Source: Spirochaetales bacterium (GTDB taxonomy: Bacteria; Spirochaetota; Leptospiria; Leptospirales; Leptonemataceae). Taken from it: a stretch of 64,000 bases of DNA. The translations under genes were made by a program, and so were the position numbers. A model generated the notes under the pieces. That model did not search any database. It was not told the DNA's origin and was given only the letters and a program-made list of their open reading frames with translations. Of the stretch, positions 9,173-18,027 are shown piece after piece. Positions within the stretch are counted from its first letter, which is position 1. Every line of letters starts with the position of its first letter. The stretch is taken from positions 372,001-436,000 of the forward strand of contig JACKOY010000001.1 in the NCBI GenBank assembly GCA_024233935.1, in the 5' to 3' direction.

Positions 9173-9736
9173 ATGCGCACGTATCGTCTGATTTTGGGCC
9201 TCGCTTTCTGGGTTCTTCCGGCCGGCCTGGCTGCGGGTCCGCTCGTCCCGTATGCATCGCTCAGTCCGGGTATGAACGTGACCCGGGTCCGGGCATTGCT
9301 CACCGAGGCCGGCATGACAGTTGAGCGTGAAATAGCCCAGGAGGTCGAGGGCACCGTCATCGGACTGGACCTTCTGGCCCGCTCTTCCGACGAGCGAGCC
9401 CTCTTACGTTTCTACCGGGATCGTCTGTATCTCGTGCGGGTGATTTTCCCGGGAGCAATCGGTCAGCCGGCGGCGTGGGCGCGTCAGGTTGTGCGCACCA
9501 TCAGCGAGCGAGCAGGGGAGCCCGGTCTGACCGGCGGGAGCATCCAGCGAAGGGAAGTGTTCCGTTGGTACATCGGAGACTGGCTGGTCGGGTTTCATTG
9601 TGAATATGCCAACCAGCGCATCGGCCGGACCACGTTCCTTACGTACGTAAACTTAGAAATTCAGACGCAGTTCTTGACCGAGCGGGATCGGCTGCGCGAA
9701 GAAGCCGGCACCGATAGCGAAAGCGGGCCTTTATGA
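9173..9736 (+). CDS. hypothetical exported protein
   Basis: A 187-residue protein of unknown function. MRTYRLILGLAFWVLPAGLAAG is a signal peptide. The mature part contains PYASLSPGMNVTRVRALL followed by VIGLDLLARSSDERALLRFYRDRLYLVRVIF, an arrangement reminiscent of small periplasmic alpha/beta domains that sense or bind a partner, though no family is certain. It is divergent from the ECF41 sigma gene, so it is a candidate member of that regulon. Its stop overlaps the end of the convergent FAD oxidoreductase gene by 6 bases. Confidence 0.7.
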   Translation: MRTYRLILGLAFWVLPAGLAAGPLVPYASLSPGMNVTRVRALLTEAGMTVEREIAQEVEGTVIGLDLLARSSDERALLRFYRDRLYLVRVIFPGAIGQPAAWARQVVRTISERAGEPGLTGGSIQRREVFRWYIGDWLVGFHCEYANQRIGRTTFLTYVNLEIQTQFLTERDRLREEAGTDSESGPL

Positions 9737-10816
9737 GGCCGGGACTTTTTCGGGCTCGCGATCGCTTTTGGTCGGAACTCCGGCCGGTCGGCCGCGGGAC
9801 CAGATTCGGTCGCTGAACAGACGCGCCCGACGATCGAAGAAGCGCTCCAGCAATTCGGTCTTCAAACCCCGGTTGAACATGCTGTACTTGGTCATGTGTT
9901 TGAGTCGATAGGGTTTACCGGTCACGATGGACGCTGCTGCCTGCAATCCGCTCTCGACTGCCGGCCCGATGCCTTCGGCAAGGTCCCGCGTCGCCAGACC
10001 GGCCGCATCTCCCACGATGTAAGCCCTGCCGTTCTGGCCAACCTTGGCACGTTCGCGTACGTAGTACGTGTGGCCCTTCGGTTTGAAGTCATGGTCACGG
10101 ACCAGGCCCATGCTTTTCAGCTTTGCGGTAAAGAAATCCCATTGGTCGCGAAGTGTGATGGGGGCCGTCGTAATGTGTTCCGACCAACCGCCGATACCAA
10201 CGTTTACCCAGCCATCTCCTTTGGGTACGTACCAGGAATATCCAACCAGGCCGTTTTCTCCAAACCACAGATGGCAGTTCGGATCTTCGTAGTCGTATTC
10301 AAATTCTTCTTCGAGCGCGCCGATCTGATATTCCTTCGAGCGCGGATTGATATCCTTGAAGAAAGTACGAAACACGGGGCAATGGGTCCCGCCGGCACCG
10401 ACCAGATGGTTGGCGCGAAACTGATCGTCCACGATGAAGTGGTCACCATCGCGTCGGATCTCCCGGACCTGATGATGGATCACTTCCGCCCCGGAACGCT
10501 GCAGGAGCCAGTTGTCAAACTCGGTGCGGCGGATTGAGTGCTGGGTGGTCTTCATGGACACGCGCCGAACGCCCTTGCGTCCAAAGTATTCGGCATGAAT
10601 CGTATCGAACGTGACGAAGCGATGGGGATAGGTTGCGGGGTCCAGTTCGAGCTGCTCCACGACCAGGGGGGTGATCCAGCCCGCGCATAGTTTTAGACGG
10701 GGAAATTCCGTCTTATCGAGAATCAGACTTTCGCGGCCATGTTTGGTTTTGAGGGCCCAGGCGCAGGAGGAGCCGGCCGGCCCGCCCCCGATAATCAGTA
10801 CATCCACGTCTCTCAT
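9731..10816 (-). CDS. FAD-dependent oxidoreductase, geranylgeranyl-reductase family
   Basis: A 361-residue flavoprotein. The N-terminal Rossmann motif is VDVLIIGGGPAGSSCAWAL, the GG-reductase-family segment FPRLKLCAGWITPLVVEQL follows, and the second FAD motif is YIVGDAAGLATRDLAEGIGPAVESG. The family reduces isoprenoid chains or hydroxylates and reduces lipids and quinone-like compounds; the substrate here cannot be told. The ATG at 10816 is preceded by CAGGGG. It stands alone between convergent and co-directional genes. Confidence 0.88.
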   Translation of the reverse strand: MRDVDVLIIGGGPAGSSCAWALKTKHGRESLILDKTEFPRLKLCAGWITPLVVEQLELDPATYPHRFVTFDTIHAEYFGRKGVRRVSMKTTQHSIRRTEFDNWLLQRSGAEVIHHQVREIRRDGDHFIVDDQFRANHLVGAGGTHCPVFRTFFKDINPRSKEYQIGALEEEFEYDYEDPNCHLWFGENGLVGYSWYVPKGDGWVNVGIGGWSEHITTAPITLRDQWDFFTAKLKSMGLVRDHDFKPKGHTYYVRERAKVGQNGRAYIVGDAAGLATRDLAEGIGPAVESGLQAAASIVTGKPYRLKHMTKYSMFNRGLKTELLERFFDRRARLFSDRIWSRGRPAGVPTKSDREPEKVPAS

Positions 10817-10982
10817 GCCAATACCCCTGAGTGGTAAGAGGGCGCGGTCCGGGGCGTGGTTGCAAGAAAAACAAGCACGATGGCGCTATCGTTTCATCCC
10901 GCCAGATGACGGGAAACAGATACTGACGCAATGTCCGGTCGCCCGGCGACACGCAAAACAATCGGATCACATGTCGCAAATC

Positions 10983-13238
10983 TCAGCGGCTTTCCAGCAA
11001 ACCCTGGGACTCCAGGTTTGCCCGCAGGTTGGCCCCGGTCGCCGAACCGTCGCGGTAGAAGACCGCTGGTTGCCCCAGAGGCGCGTTCATGGTGGTGTGC
11101 AACCCGGAGCCGGCATCGATAATTTCGCCTGACCAGAGGTGCACCCAACGGCCGCGCGGCAGGTAAACGTCCACTTCGGTCTGGCCTTCATCAAGCACCG
11201 GCGCGATCAGGAAATCTTCTCCCAGCATGAACTCCTCGTAGCGGATTTCGCGCACCTGGGGGTCTTCGGGATAGTGCAGGAACGGATGTCGTACGATCGG
11301 CCAGCCGCGTTCGGTGGCTTCCCGTGTCAGCCGTTGCCGATAGGGCGCCAGGGCCGCAAAGACACGCGCGAACCGATCGAAGAAAGCCAGGGTCTCCGCA
11401 TCCGAATAGATCTGGTGGTTTTCATCGGGACGATTGCCCTCGTGGGTCCGAAAGACGGCATTGAAGGCGGCCAGTTCAATCCAGCGCAGAAGCAACTCTT
11501 TGGACCGATGATAGTCCTTGAGCGGATTCGTGATGGTTGTGTATCCGCCAATGTCGCTGTGGTTCAGACTGTAGCCTGAGATGCCGCTCGAGAGCAACCC
11601 GGTGACTGCAGTCTTGATGCCGTCGTACTCGTCCCAGCTCACCAACTGGTCGCCGAGCCAGAAAAGCGTTGTGATGCCAGGGCTGCGCGTGTAGCCCGAA
11701 CGCGAAAAGAATACAATGTCGTCTCCGCGGCCGGCCTCGTTGATCGCTTCCCGGTTCACCTCCTGCCATACTTCCGGATAACGATTGTGCCAGTCGACCG
11801 GATCGCCATCGTGCAACACGGCATCATACGGCAGGGCCTCACCGAAGTCTGCCATCCACCCCGAAGCCCCAACCGCGATCAGCTCCTCTTGAATTACCCG
11901 TTTGATCCACGTGCGGGCGGCCGGATTGGAAAGATCAATGAGGCCCGCCGAAAAACTGGTGTTTAGAATCATGTAAGGCTCGCCGCTGGCGTTCTTTATC
12001 AGATATCCATTTTCGGCCGCCTCTGCAAACAGGTTGCGACGGTAGCTACCCTTCTCGCTTGCGTCAGCCAGGAAGGGATTGATGTAAACCAGCGTGCGTA
12101 CACCGTTCCGCTCAAGATCTCGAACCAGTTGCGGCCAGGCGGGATAGTGTTCGTTGTCGAGTTCCCAATTCCACCAGAGTTGCTTGCCGAAGCTTGTAGT
12201 GCGTTGGCCCTCCCAGTCCTGGAGCCAGAATGCCGCTAGCGGTGTTCCCAATTCCGACAGTTTGGCGTAGACTTCGCGAACCTTCTCGGTTCCACCCTGC
12301 ATGCCGATGATTGCACCCTGCTGAATCCATGCCGGAAGGGCGCGCATGCGGCCGGAGTAAAGAGTATAACTTTCGATCAGATCAAGAGGGCTTTCACCGT
12401 ACAGTATGCGGCCACGCATGTTGCCTGAGAAGACTTCGACGACAACGCGTTCGCCTTCGCGCAGGTCGAAGCTGGAATACTCGTAGTTCTCCAGGAATAG
12501 TGAACGCAGCTGGCTTGTAATGTAGTGGGGAACGCCTGCGTACGAAGTGTGCCAGTCCCCGCCCGAGTCCGCCGTCAGATCGGCACCCGCGGTGATCGGT
12601 TGTGCTCCCCGACCGATGCCCTGCTCCATCACAAAGATCGGCAGCTTGCGGCCCTTCAGATCAAAATAGGTAAACTGCTCGCCAAATCCATAGAAACCCT
12701 CGCTGGCGTCGCTGGCATAGGCCAGGTATGTGCGGTTGATGCTTGTGTCGCCGGTGTTGCTCTCAAAGCGAAGGTGCCCCTGGGCGTTTGCCTCGAGTGT
12801 AAACGTATAGGGAATGCTCTGACCATCCGGACACCGGACGCTACCGGAAAGTCGCACGGCGTTCTCACTGGAACCGATCGAGTCGATTACCTGTTCACGG
12901 CAGAGTAGTTGCACGTCGTCGTCTATAAAAAAGGACCCACGAGCTTCGTGAATTTCTTCCGCTCCGCGTCCGAGCATGAGAAAGGATTGGCCGGGCAAAT
13001 TTTCCCAGAGCACGCGATCGGGATTCGCACTATGGTGAATCTGAACATGTAGCTCGTCCGCGTTTTCGCCTGTCACCGTGAGGCGGTAAGAGCCGATCGT
13101 AAATGTTCCGGGGCGAAGCGAGTTGCTCTCCGTTATACGACCCGAGGGTGACCGGCCTTCGCAGGCCACTGTTCCGAAGACCAGAATGATCAGGAAGCAG
13201 AGCTGCAGGCGTACAAACCGATCAGGGACGTGTCTCAT
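10983..13238 (-). CDS. GH31 glycosidase lipoprotein, YihQ-like
   Basis: Exported alpha-glycosidase of family GH31. The 751-residue protein has a lipoprotein signal ending FGTVAC (Cys26), a beta-sandwich to about residue 260, and a TIM barrel. Motifs closely follow the E. coli sulfoquinovosidase YihQ as I recall it: GMQGGTE, FWLQDWEGQRTTSFG, the nucleophile in GGWMADFGEALP-like WMADFGE, the acid/base in FWLGDQ, then HSDIGGYT and RTHEGNRP. The sulfonate-binding Arg position in FGK-R-xxW appears as Gln here (FGKQLWW), so substrate may differ. The start at 13238 follows GAGGAG; an ORF extension to 13304 would bury the signal peptide. Confidence 0.9.
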   Translation of the reverse strand: MRHVPDRFVRLQLCFLIILVFGTVACEGRSPSGRITESNSLRPGTFTIGSYRLTVTGENADELHVQIHHSANPDRVLWENLPGQSFLMLGRGAEEIHEARGSFFIDDDVQLLCREQVIDSIGSSENAVRLSGSVRCPDGQSIPYTFTLEANAQGHLRFESNTGDTSINRTYLAYASDASEGFYGFGEQFTYFDLKGRKLPIFVMEQGIGRGAQPITAGADLTADSGGDWHTSYAGVPHYITSQLRSLFLENYEYSSFDLREGERVVVEVFSGNMRGRILYGESPLDLIESYTLYSGRMRALPAWIQQGAIIGMQGGTEKVREVYAKLSELGTPLAAFWLQDWEGQRTTSFGKQLWWNWELDNEHYPAWPQLVRDLERNGVRTLVYINPFLADASEKGSYRRNLFAEAAENGYLIKNASGEPYMILNTSFSAGLIDLSNPAARTWIKRVIQEELIAVGASGWMADFGEALPYDAVLHDGDPVDWHNRYPEVWQEVNREAINEAGRGDDIVFFSRSGYTRSPGITTLFWLGDQLVSWDEYDGIKTAVTGLLSSGISGYSLNHSDIGGYTTITNPLKDYHRSKELLLRWIELAAFNAVFRTHEGNRPDENHQIYSDAETLAFFDRFARVFAALAPYRQRLTREATERGWPIVRHPFLHYPEDPQVREIRYEEFMLGEDFLIAPVLDEGQTEVDVYLPRGRWVHLWSGEIIDAGSGLHTTMNAPLGQPAVFYRDGSATGANLRANLESQGLLESR

Positions 13239-13372
13239 CTTTTGAAGGCTCCTCAACATCGCGCGACGCGATAAAATCGTCTGAATGTCTGAACGAGTCA
13301 GCATGCGCTGACAAGCGATTATTTGATTTGAGGTCCAGGGCCGGCCTCTGGTTCCGGGCGGCCCGTAAAATG

Positions 13373-13603
13373 CTATTTTCCGCTTAGTGCTTCGAGTTCA
13401 CGCGCGATGGAGATCAGAGCAGGGTTGGCGTCGGGCAGATCGGCGATCACACCTTCCAGGCCCCGGCCGAACTCCGCATTACCGGCGGCCGCTTCTTGCA
13501 GGGCCGCGCGAAGCAGACCGGCGGCCATGCCTTCCTGGCCCTGGAGTTTCATCTTGTATTCTTCGATTTTGCCCGCATCCATCTGGGTGTCGCCTGAACC
13601 CAT
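13373..13603 (-). CDS. small hypothetical helical protein
   Basis: A 76-residue, mostly helical acidic protein (KIEEYKMKLQGQEG, LLRAALQEAAAG, LISIARELEALSG). No family recognised. I place the start at ATG 13603, 23 bases after the upstream DUF1801 gene stops; the longer ORF begins at a TTG inside that gene. Probably translated from the same message as the phosphatase/DUF1801 genes. Confidence 0.5.
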   Translation of the reverse strand: MGSGDTQMDAGKIEEYKMKLQGQEGMAAGLLRAALQEAAAGNAEFGRGLEGVIADLPDANPALISIARELEALSGK

Positions 13604-13625
13604 GAGACGTATGATTCTGGCGTTG

Positions 13626-14081
13626 TCAAGTGCTGCCTTGCCGGGGAGGAATCTTGCCGGCAAGCAGGCCGCGCTCCATCAGGAGCCGGGCCCGGCCAGC
13701 CCGGCCCAGGTCGGCGAGCCCGGCAGCTTCCGAAACCAATCGTCGCGTGACAGCCGGGATCGGATTGCCCGGCCGTAAGCGCAGCACGCGAACCTGTTCG
13801 CCCCGGGGCAAGAGCTCGCCGGCATCCACCATCAGGAATCCATACTCAAACCCCAGGTCTACATAGCCAGATGCCGGCGCCACAAAGCCGAAGTAAGCCC
13901 CGGCTTCGGTTCGATAGCCGATCAATTTCCAGCCCGGGCGCACCGCTTCGGCGACCGACGGCCGGGTTTCAAATACGTGCCGGCGCAGTTCCAGGGCCAG
14001 CTCCCGCACCGGGTGCGCGTAAGCTTGCAGGAAACCGTGCACTTCCCCCGTTCGGGAGCCCTTATAGCCGCTGCCTACCAT
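13626..14081 (-). CDS. DUF1801 domain protein
   Basis: A 151-residue protein with the DUF1801 (YdhG-like) fold: a helical start with HPVRELALELRRHVFETRPSVAEAV, the GWKLIGYR strand, and AYFGFVAPASGYVDLGFEYG, where such proteins carry the conserved YF..F...KGYV-like core. Function of the family is not established. The ATG overlaps the stop of the upstream phosphatase gene (GAATGGTAG), so the two are translationally coupled. Confidence 0.8.
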   Translation of the reverse strand: MVGSGYKGSRTGEVHGFLQAYAHPVRELALELRRHVFETRPSVAEAVRPGWKLIGYRTEAGAYFGFVAPASGYVDLGFEYGFLMVDAGELLPRGEQVRVLRLRPGNPIPAVTRRLVSEAAGLADLGRAGRARLLMERGLLAGKIPPRQGST

Positions 14082-15964
14082 TCAAGCAGAACCAGGGTAA
14101 TGTCGTCGGATTGCTTTTCTTCCGCGCGCCATTGTTGCATGAAGTCCAGGATTTCGTCCGCGCAGGCATCGCCCGAGAGCGTCTTTGTAAGCGATAGCGC
14201 TCCGGCCATCGCGGCTTCGAAGGACTTGGTATGCACGCGACTCTCGAAAAGACCGTCGCTGAAAGCGCAGAGCCGACCGTGATCCGGAAGAGCAAGCTTT
14301 TGCAGAGTATAACTGGTGTCTGCGGCGAGGCCCATCAAATAGCCCGGGCCATCCAGCAGGCGACAGGTGTTGTTATCGAATAAGGCGGCAAGGGTTTGAC
14401 CGGCATTAGAAAAAAGAAGCTCACGTTCAAGGGTGTCAACCACCAGGCAGGTTGCGCTTACCAGTCGAAAATCCAGGTGCGGCGCCAGTTGTGCGTTCAT
14501 TTGCTCAAGGATCAGATTCGGTTTGCGCTCCTGGTCAATCGCGTTTCGAAAAGCGACCCAGACCGACGAAGCGTCGAGGGCGGCAGCAAGGCCGTGGCCG
14601 GTCACGTCCGCCACCAGGATCAGGATCTGCCCGTGCCCCAGGTCGTGAACTGCATAGAAGTCCCCGCCAATCGTAGACTCCGGCAGATAACGACTGGTAA
14701 CGCGCACTCCGTGTAGTTCTTGCACGGGTTTTGGCAAGAGGCGCGCCTGGATTTCGCGCGCCTGTCCCAACTCGCCTTCGATGCGGGCAAGTCGATCACG
14801 CGCATGCTCGGTTTCATGCAGGATTCGGCGTCCGCGTCTCGCGAGGGCAAACGTGAACACGAAAGCCTCGAGCAGAAAGCTCACTCCCAACCCCTGGGAG
14901 CCAATCGGCGTGGAGGGCACCAGTCCACTTTCATCAAGAAAGCGCCAGAGTGTGCCGGCAAATACCAGAGTCCAACCGAGAGAAAATGCTCCGGACTGGT
15001 AGACGTGATGGCGTTGCGCCAGAAATCCCATGAGTACCAGAACCAGCGCGGCAAAAGGCACGACAATGCCAAGCAACACGAAGAACAACGGGCTTTCAAA
15101 AAATAGAAATAAAGGGGCCAGCAAGATGCCCGCCCATTGGACGAACAAAGTCAGTGCCCGGGCCAGCCGGACCGGGATTGTAAGTTTTGGGAACTCCAGG
15201 AAGCGTCGCGAAAACGCCATCGTGCTTGCAAGACCGATGGCCGCCATTACCCGGACCATGCCATTTAAGGGTCGTCCCCCGTCCGGAAACAAATACTCAT
15301 GCAATAGCCCGTTCTGGGAGGACACCACGTAGGCGGCGACACCCATGAACACGAAGTAATAAGCGAAGGCCCGGTTGCGCGTCAGAAAAAAGAGCGTCGC
15401 CACGAAGGCGGCGAGCGATGCGTAAGCCCCACCCGCGAGGCCAAGGGCCAACGATCGGCCACGGAGGATTGCCTGTCGTTGCGCTGCATTCACGACGCTC
15501 ACATTGAGCGCGTTCGATGTTGCGTTGCGGAAGCGAACATAGGCGACGGAAACCCCTTCGTGCGGACTTCGCGGCAGAGCGAGCGCCGGTACCGGGCTAC
15601 GAAATGGCTGCCGATCGCCGGCGGTTACGACAGAGTACAGCCGCCCATCTTCTAATGCATAGGCGTCAATGCGGTCCGCGCGCGGTGGTCCCAGGGAAAC
15701 GAACAGTTCGTTTTCCAGAGTGTGCGGTTTGATTTCCAGGCGGACCCACAGGTCGTGCACCTGACTGAAGCGCAGGCGACCGCTTTCAACCGGAACCCAT
15801 GCGCGGTCGGGCAGGCGGCGCGCCTCTTCAAGGCTCAGCCCGGGACGTAAAGCCACGCTAATCCGCGTTTCGGCGTCGGGGGATTGCGCAGAGCTGCTGT
15901 GGCAACCCAGCAAGAAGCCAATGCAGAGTGCGAAAGCCGGTCGGGTGGCCTTCCGCAAGGTCAC
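14075..15964 (-). CDS. 7TMR-DISM sensor with SpoIIE-type PP2C phosphatase domain (copy 2)
   Basis: Membrane-bound Ser/Thr phosphatase that probably acts on a phosphorylated anti-anti-sigma (STAS) protein. The 629-residue protein has a lipoprotein-like signal (LLGC, Cys21), a periplasmic DISMED2-type beta domain to ~160, seven TM segments ~165-375, a short coiled linker with QAREIQARLLPKP, and a SpoIIE domain ~410-629. Metal-binding motifs are intact: STIGGDFYAV, VADVTGHGLAAAL, AFSDGLFES and QSDDITLVLL. Its start overlaps the stop of the paralogue upstream by 4 bases. Ligand sensed is unknown. Confidence 0.92.
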   Translation of the reverse strand: MTLRKATRPAFALCIGFLLGCHSSSAQSPDAETRISVALRPGLSLEEARRLPDRAWVPVESGRLRFSQVHDLWVRLEIKPHTLENELFVSLGPPRADRIDAYALEDGRLYSVVTAGDRQPFRSPVPALALPRSPHEGVSVAYVRFRNATSNALNVSVVNAAQRQAILRGRSLALGLAGGAYASLAAFVATLFFLTRNRAFAYYFVFMGVAAYVVSSQNGLLHEYLFPDGGRPLNGMVRVMAAIGLASTMAFSRRFLEFPKLTIPVRLARALTLFVQWAGILLAPLFLFFESPLFFVLLGIVVPFAALVLVLMGFLAQRHHVYQSGAFSLGWTLVFAGTLWRFLDESGLVPSTPIGSQGLGVSFLLEAFVFTFALARRGRRILHETEHARDRLARIEGELGQAREIQARLLPKPVQELHGVRVTSRYLPESTIGGDFYAVHDLGHGQILILVADVTGHGLAAALDASSVWVAFRNAIDQERKPNLILEQMNAQLAPHLDFRLVSATCLVVDTLERELLFSNAGQTLAALFDNNTCRLLDGPGYLMGLAADTSYTLQKLALPDHGRLCAFSDGLFESRVHTKSFEAAMAGALSLTKTLSGDACADEILDFMQQWRAEEKQSDDITLVLLEW

Positions 15965-17901
15965 GGGGACAACTCCAGGTTCCCCTGGCGGGGCACGGCG
16001 GTCAGATCATAATCAATCGCCAGCAAGGTGATGTCGTCCGCCTGGTTCATGGAGCTCCCCTGAAATTCGGCCGCAAGCCTCAGAAGAAATTCGTGTTGCG
16101 AGCGCACCCGGTGCTTTTGCACGGCCGCGGCTACGAGTTCCTCGGGAGGCGGTTCGTCCGGGAGTTCCGGTGACTCAAACAAGCCGTCGGAATACAGAAT
16201 AAGCCGCCCCTGCTCGGGAAGAATCGCCTCCATGGTTTCGTACCGCAGGCCTGCCTGTAGCCCCAGCAAGTACCCGCCGATGTCCATGGTTTGCAGTGTG
16301 CCCGCATAGCCCAGGAGAATCGGATACGGAAATCCGGCGTTGGAAACCGTAAGCAATCTTCGCTCCATATCGAGCAGGGCACAGACGGCCGCAACGAAAC
16401 GGTAGTTTACATGCGGTGCGAGGTAGTCGTTCATTTCATTCAAGATCTGCTCGGGTTGCCGCGTTAAAGAAGCCGCCCGGCGAAAAGCGATACGTACCAA
16501 CGAGGAATCCAGGGCGGCCGGCAGGCCGTGACCGCAAACGTCGGCGGCGAGGGCCAGAATCTGGCGTGGCCCGACCTGATGGACGGAGTAGAAATCTCCG
16601 CCGAGGGCGGCCATCGGTCGGTAAACCACGTCGATCTCGAAAAGATCGGTGGGTTGTGGGATTTGGGGTAAGAGACTTGCGTGGATGCGACGGGCGCGTT
16701 CCAGGTCTGCATCCAGCGCATTCAACTTGAGTGCAAGCCGGATGCGATCCAGCGAACTATTTCTCACTCGAATGCCGAGGGCCAGGGCAAAGAGCAGAGC
16801 TTCTCCGAGCAAGCCCAGCATGTTTCCGTGTCGACCCGGGGCGGTGATGGGCAAGATGCCGGCGCTCGTGAGGACCTCCAGCACCCCCCCACCAAAAATC
16901 GAAAACCAACCCAGAAGGTACAGCCACGCGAGCGGTGCTCTGCGCACCGTGGCCAGGATACCAACGATCACGAAGGCGATCTGCGTTATTGGAAGAAATA
17001 TGTTCAGGACTCGAACGGTATGCTCGTATAGACCGGGTAGCAAACACAGACCCGCAAGCACGTAGCCTGCGTACTCTAAGGCCCGCGTGGCAATGTCCTG
17101 AATTCGGGATATGCTGGAGAGGTTCAGAAAACGGCGACTGAAGGCGAAGCCCCAGGCTACCGTCAGGCTGGCCGCGGCAAGCATGGCTTCATTCAGAGCG
17201 AAGCCGCCGTCCGGAAAGGCATATTGCCGGGCAAAGCCGTTTGAGACGACGAAATAGTAAAGCGACGCGATCAGATGAAGAAAGAAGTACAGGTACAGTC
17301 GATCTTGCGTGGTCGCAAACAGGCTCAGGCAGAATAGAGCGATGGTGAGCAGAATGCCGAGAAAGAGTCCGTGCCGAACATAATCCCCCGGCACAGTAGT
17401 CTCGAACTCGCTCGCTTCGTAAATGGCGAGGGGCAGGTATATGGCCCCCCGTGATCGCACCAATAGGTAGCAGTCGGCTACGGACTGCGCTTCCAGGCCA
17501 AGCGCAAAGACCGGGAAACGATGGGGGATCAAACCGGAGCTGCTGGCGTGCGTATCACCCGTCAGAAAACTCCGGGTGCCTGCTCGGGATCGGCAGGTGA
17601 GCTGCATGCTGTCGATCCAACTGGCCTGGATCTCAATGGCGTAGCGTCGAGCATCCGGGGTATCGTTTCCGAGCTGAAAGAAAAACCAAACCGGCCTCTT
17701 CAAGAAGCCAAGCGATGGAGTTTGATCTCGTTGCCAGGCTTCGGGCGGAAGTTGCGCGACCTCTGGAAGCGTCAGCGATGCGGTCTCGTCCACATAGTAA
17801 CGCAGGCCGGTCCGATCGGGCGGCTGCGGTTCGGCCGCAACACCGCATGCCCAGACCACGAGCAGCAGGGCGGGCGCCAGGTGATGTGACTTTTCTGACA
17901 T
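15961..17901 (-). CDS. 7TMR-DISM sensor with SpoIIE-type PP2C phosphatase domain (copy 1)
   Basis: First gene of the tandem pair, 646 residues, same architecture as its downstream neighbour: signal peptide (LLLVVWACGVAA), DISMED2 domain, seven TM helices containing YYFVVSNGFARQYAFPDGG, coiled linker DADLERARRIHASLLPQIPQP and SpoIIE domain with AALGGDFYSV, AADVCGHGLPAAL, LYSDGLFES and QADDITLLAI, so it should be active. The start at 17901 (MSEKSHH) puts the signal peptide first; the ORF extends to 17961 without a better start. Its promoter region is shared with the divergent TetR gene. Confidence 0.92.
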   Translation of the reverse strand: MSEKSHHLAPALLLVVWACGVAAEPQPPDRTGLRYYVDETASLTLPEVAQLPPEAWQRDQTPSLGFLKRPVWFFFQLGNDTPDARRYAIEIQASWIDSMQLTCRSRAGTRSFLTGDTHASSSGLIPHRFPVFALGLEAQSVADCYLLVRSRGAIYLPLAIYEASEFETTVPGDYVRHGLFLGILLTIALFCLSLFATTQDRLYLYFFLHLIASLYYFVVSNGFARQYAFPDGGFALNEAMLAAASLTVAWGFAFSRRFLNLSSISRIQDIATRALEYAGYVLAGLCLLPGLYEHTVRVLNIFLPITQIAFVIVGILATVRRAPLAWLYLLGWFSIFGGGVLEVLTSAGILPITAPGRHGNMLGLLGEALLFALALGIRVRNSSLDRIRLALKLNALDADLERARRIHASLLPQIPQPTDLFEIDVVYRPMAALGGDFYSVHQVGPRQILALAADVCGHGLPAALDSSLVRIAFRRAASLTRQPEQILNEMNDYLAPHVNYRFVAAVCALLDMERRLLTVSNAGFPYPILLGYAGTLQTMDIGGYLLGLQAGLRYETMEAILPEQGRLILYSDGLFESPELPDEPPPEELVAAAVQKHRVRSQHEFLLRLAAEFQGSSMNQADDITLLAIDYDLTAVPRQGNLELSP

Positions 17902-17997
17902 TTTCGCACTGCCCGCGCAATCAGGCTGATTGATCCGTACCCTCCACCAGCATTTTTCCATTCCCGGGGCCGCCGCGTGGGGGCCATTTTTTACTTG

Positions 17998-18019
17998 ATT
18001 AATTGACCGGTCAGTTAAT
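17998..18019. promoter_or_regulatory. 22-bp palindromic operator, probably for the adjacent TetR regulator
   Basis: The perfect core TGACCGGTCA (18003/18004-18013) is flanked by TTAAT-type arms, so that 20 of 22 positions are symmetric. It ends 8 bases before the GTG start of the TetR gene and about 97 bases upstream of the divergent phosphatase gene. Position and symmetry are those of a TetR autoregulatory site; the GACCGGTC core resembles NemR/AcuR-type operators as I remember them. Confidence 0.8.
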
Positions 18020-18027
18020 TATAGCTG

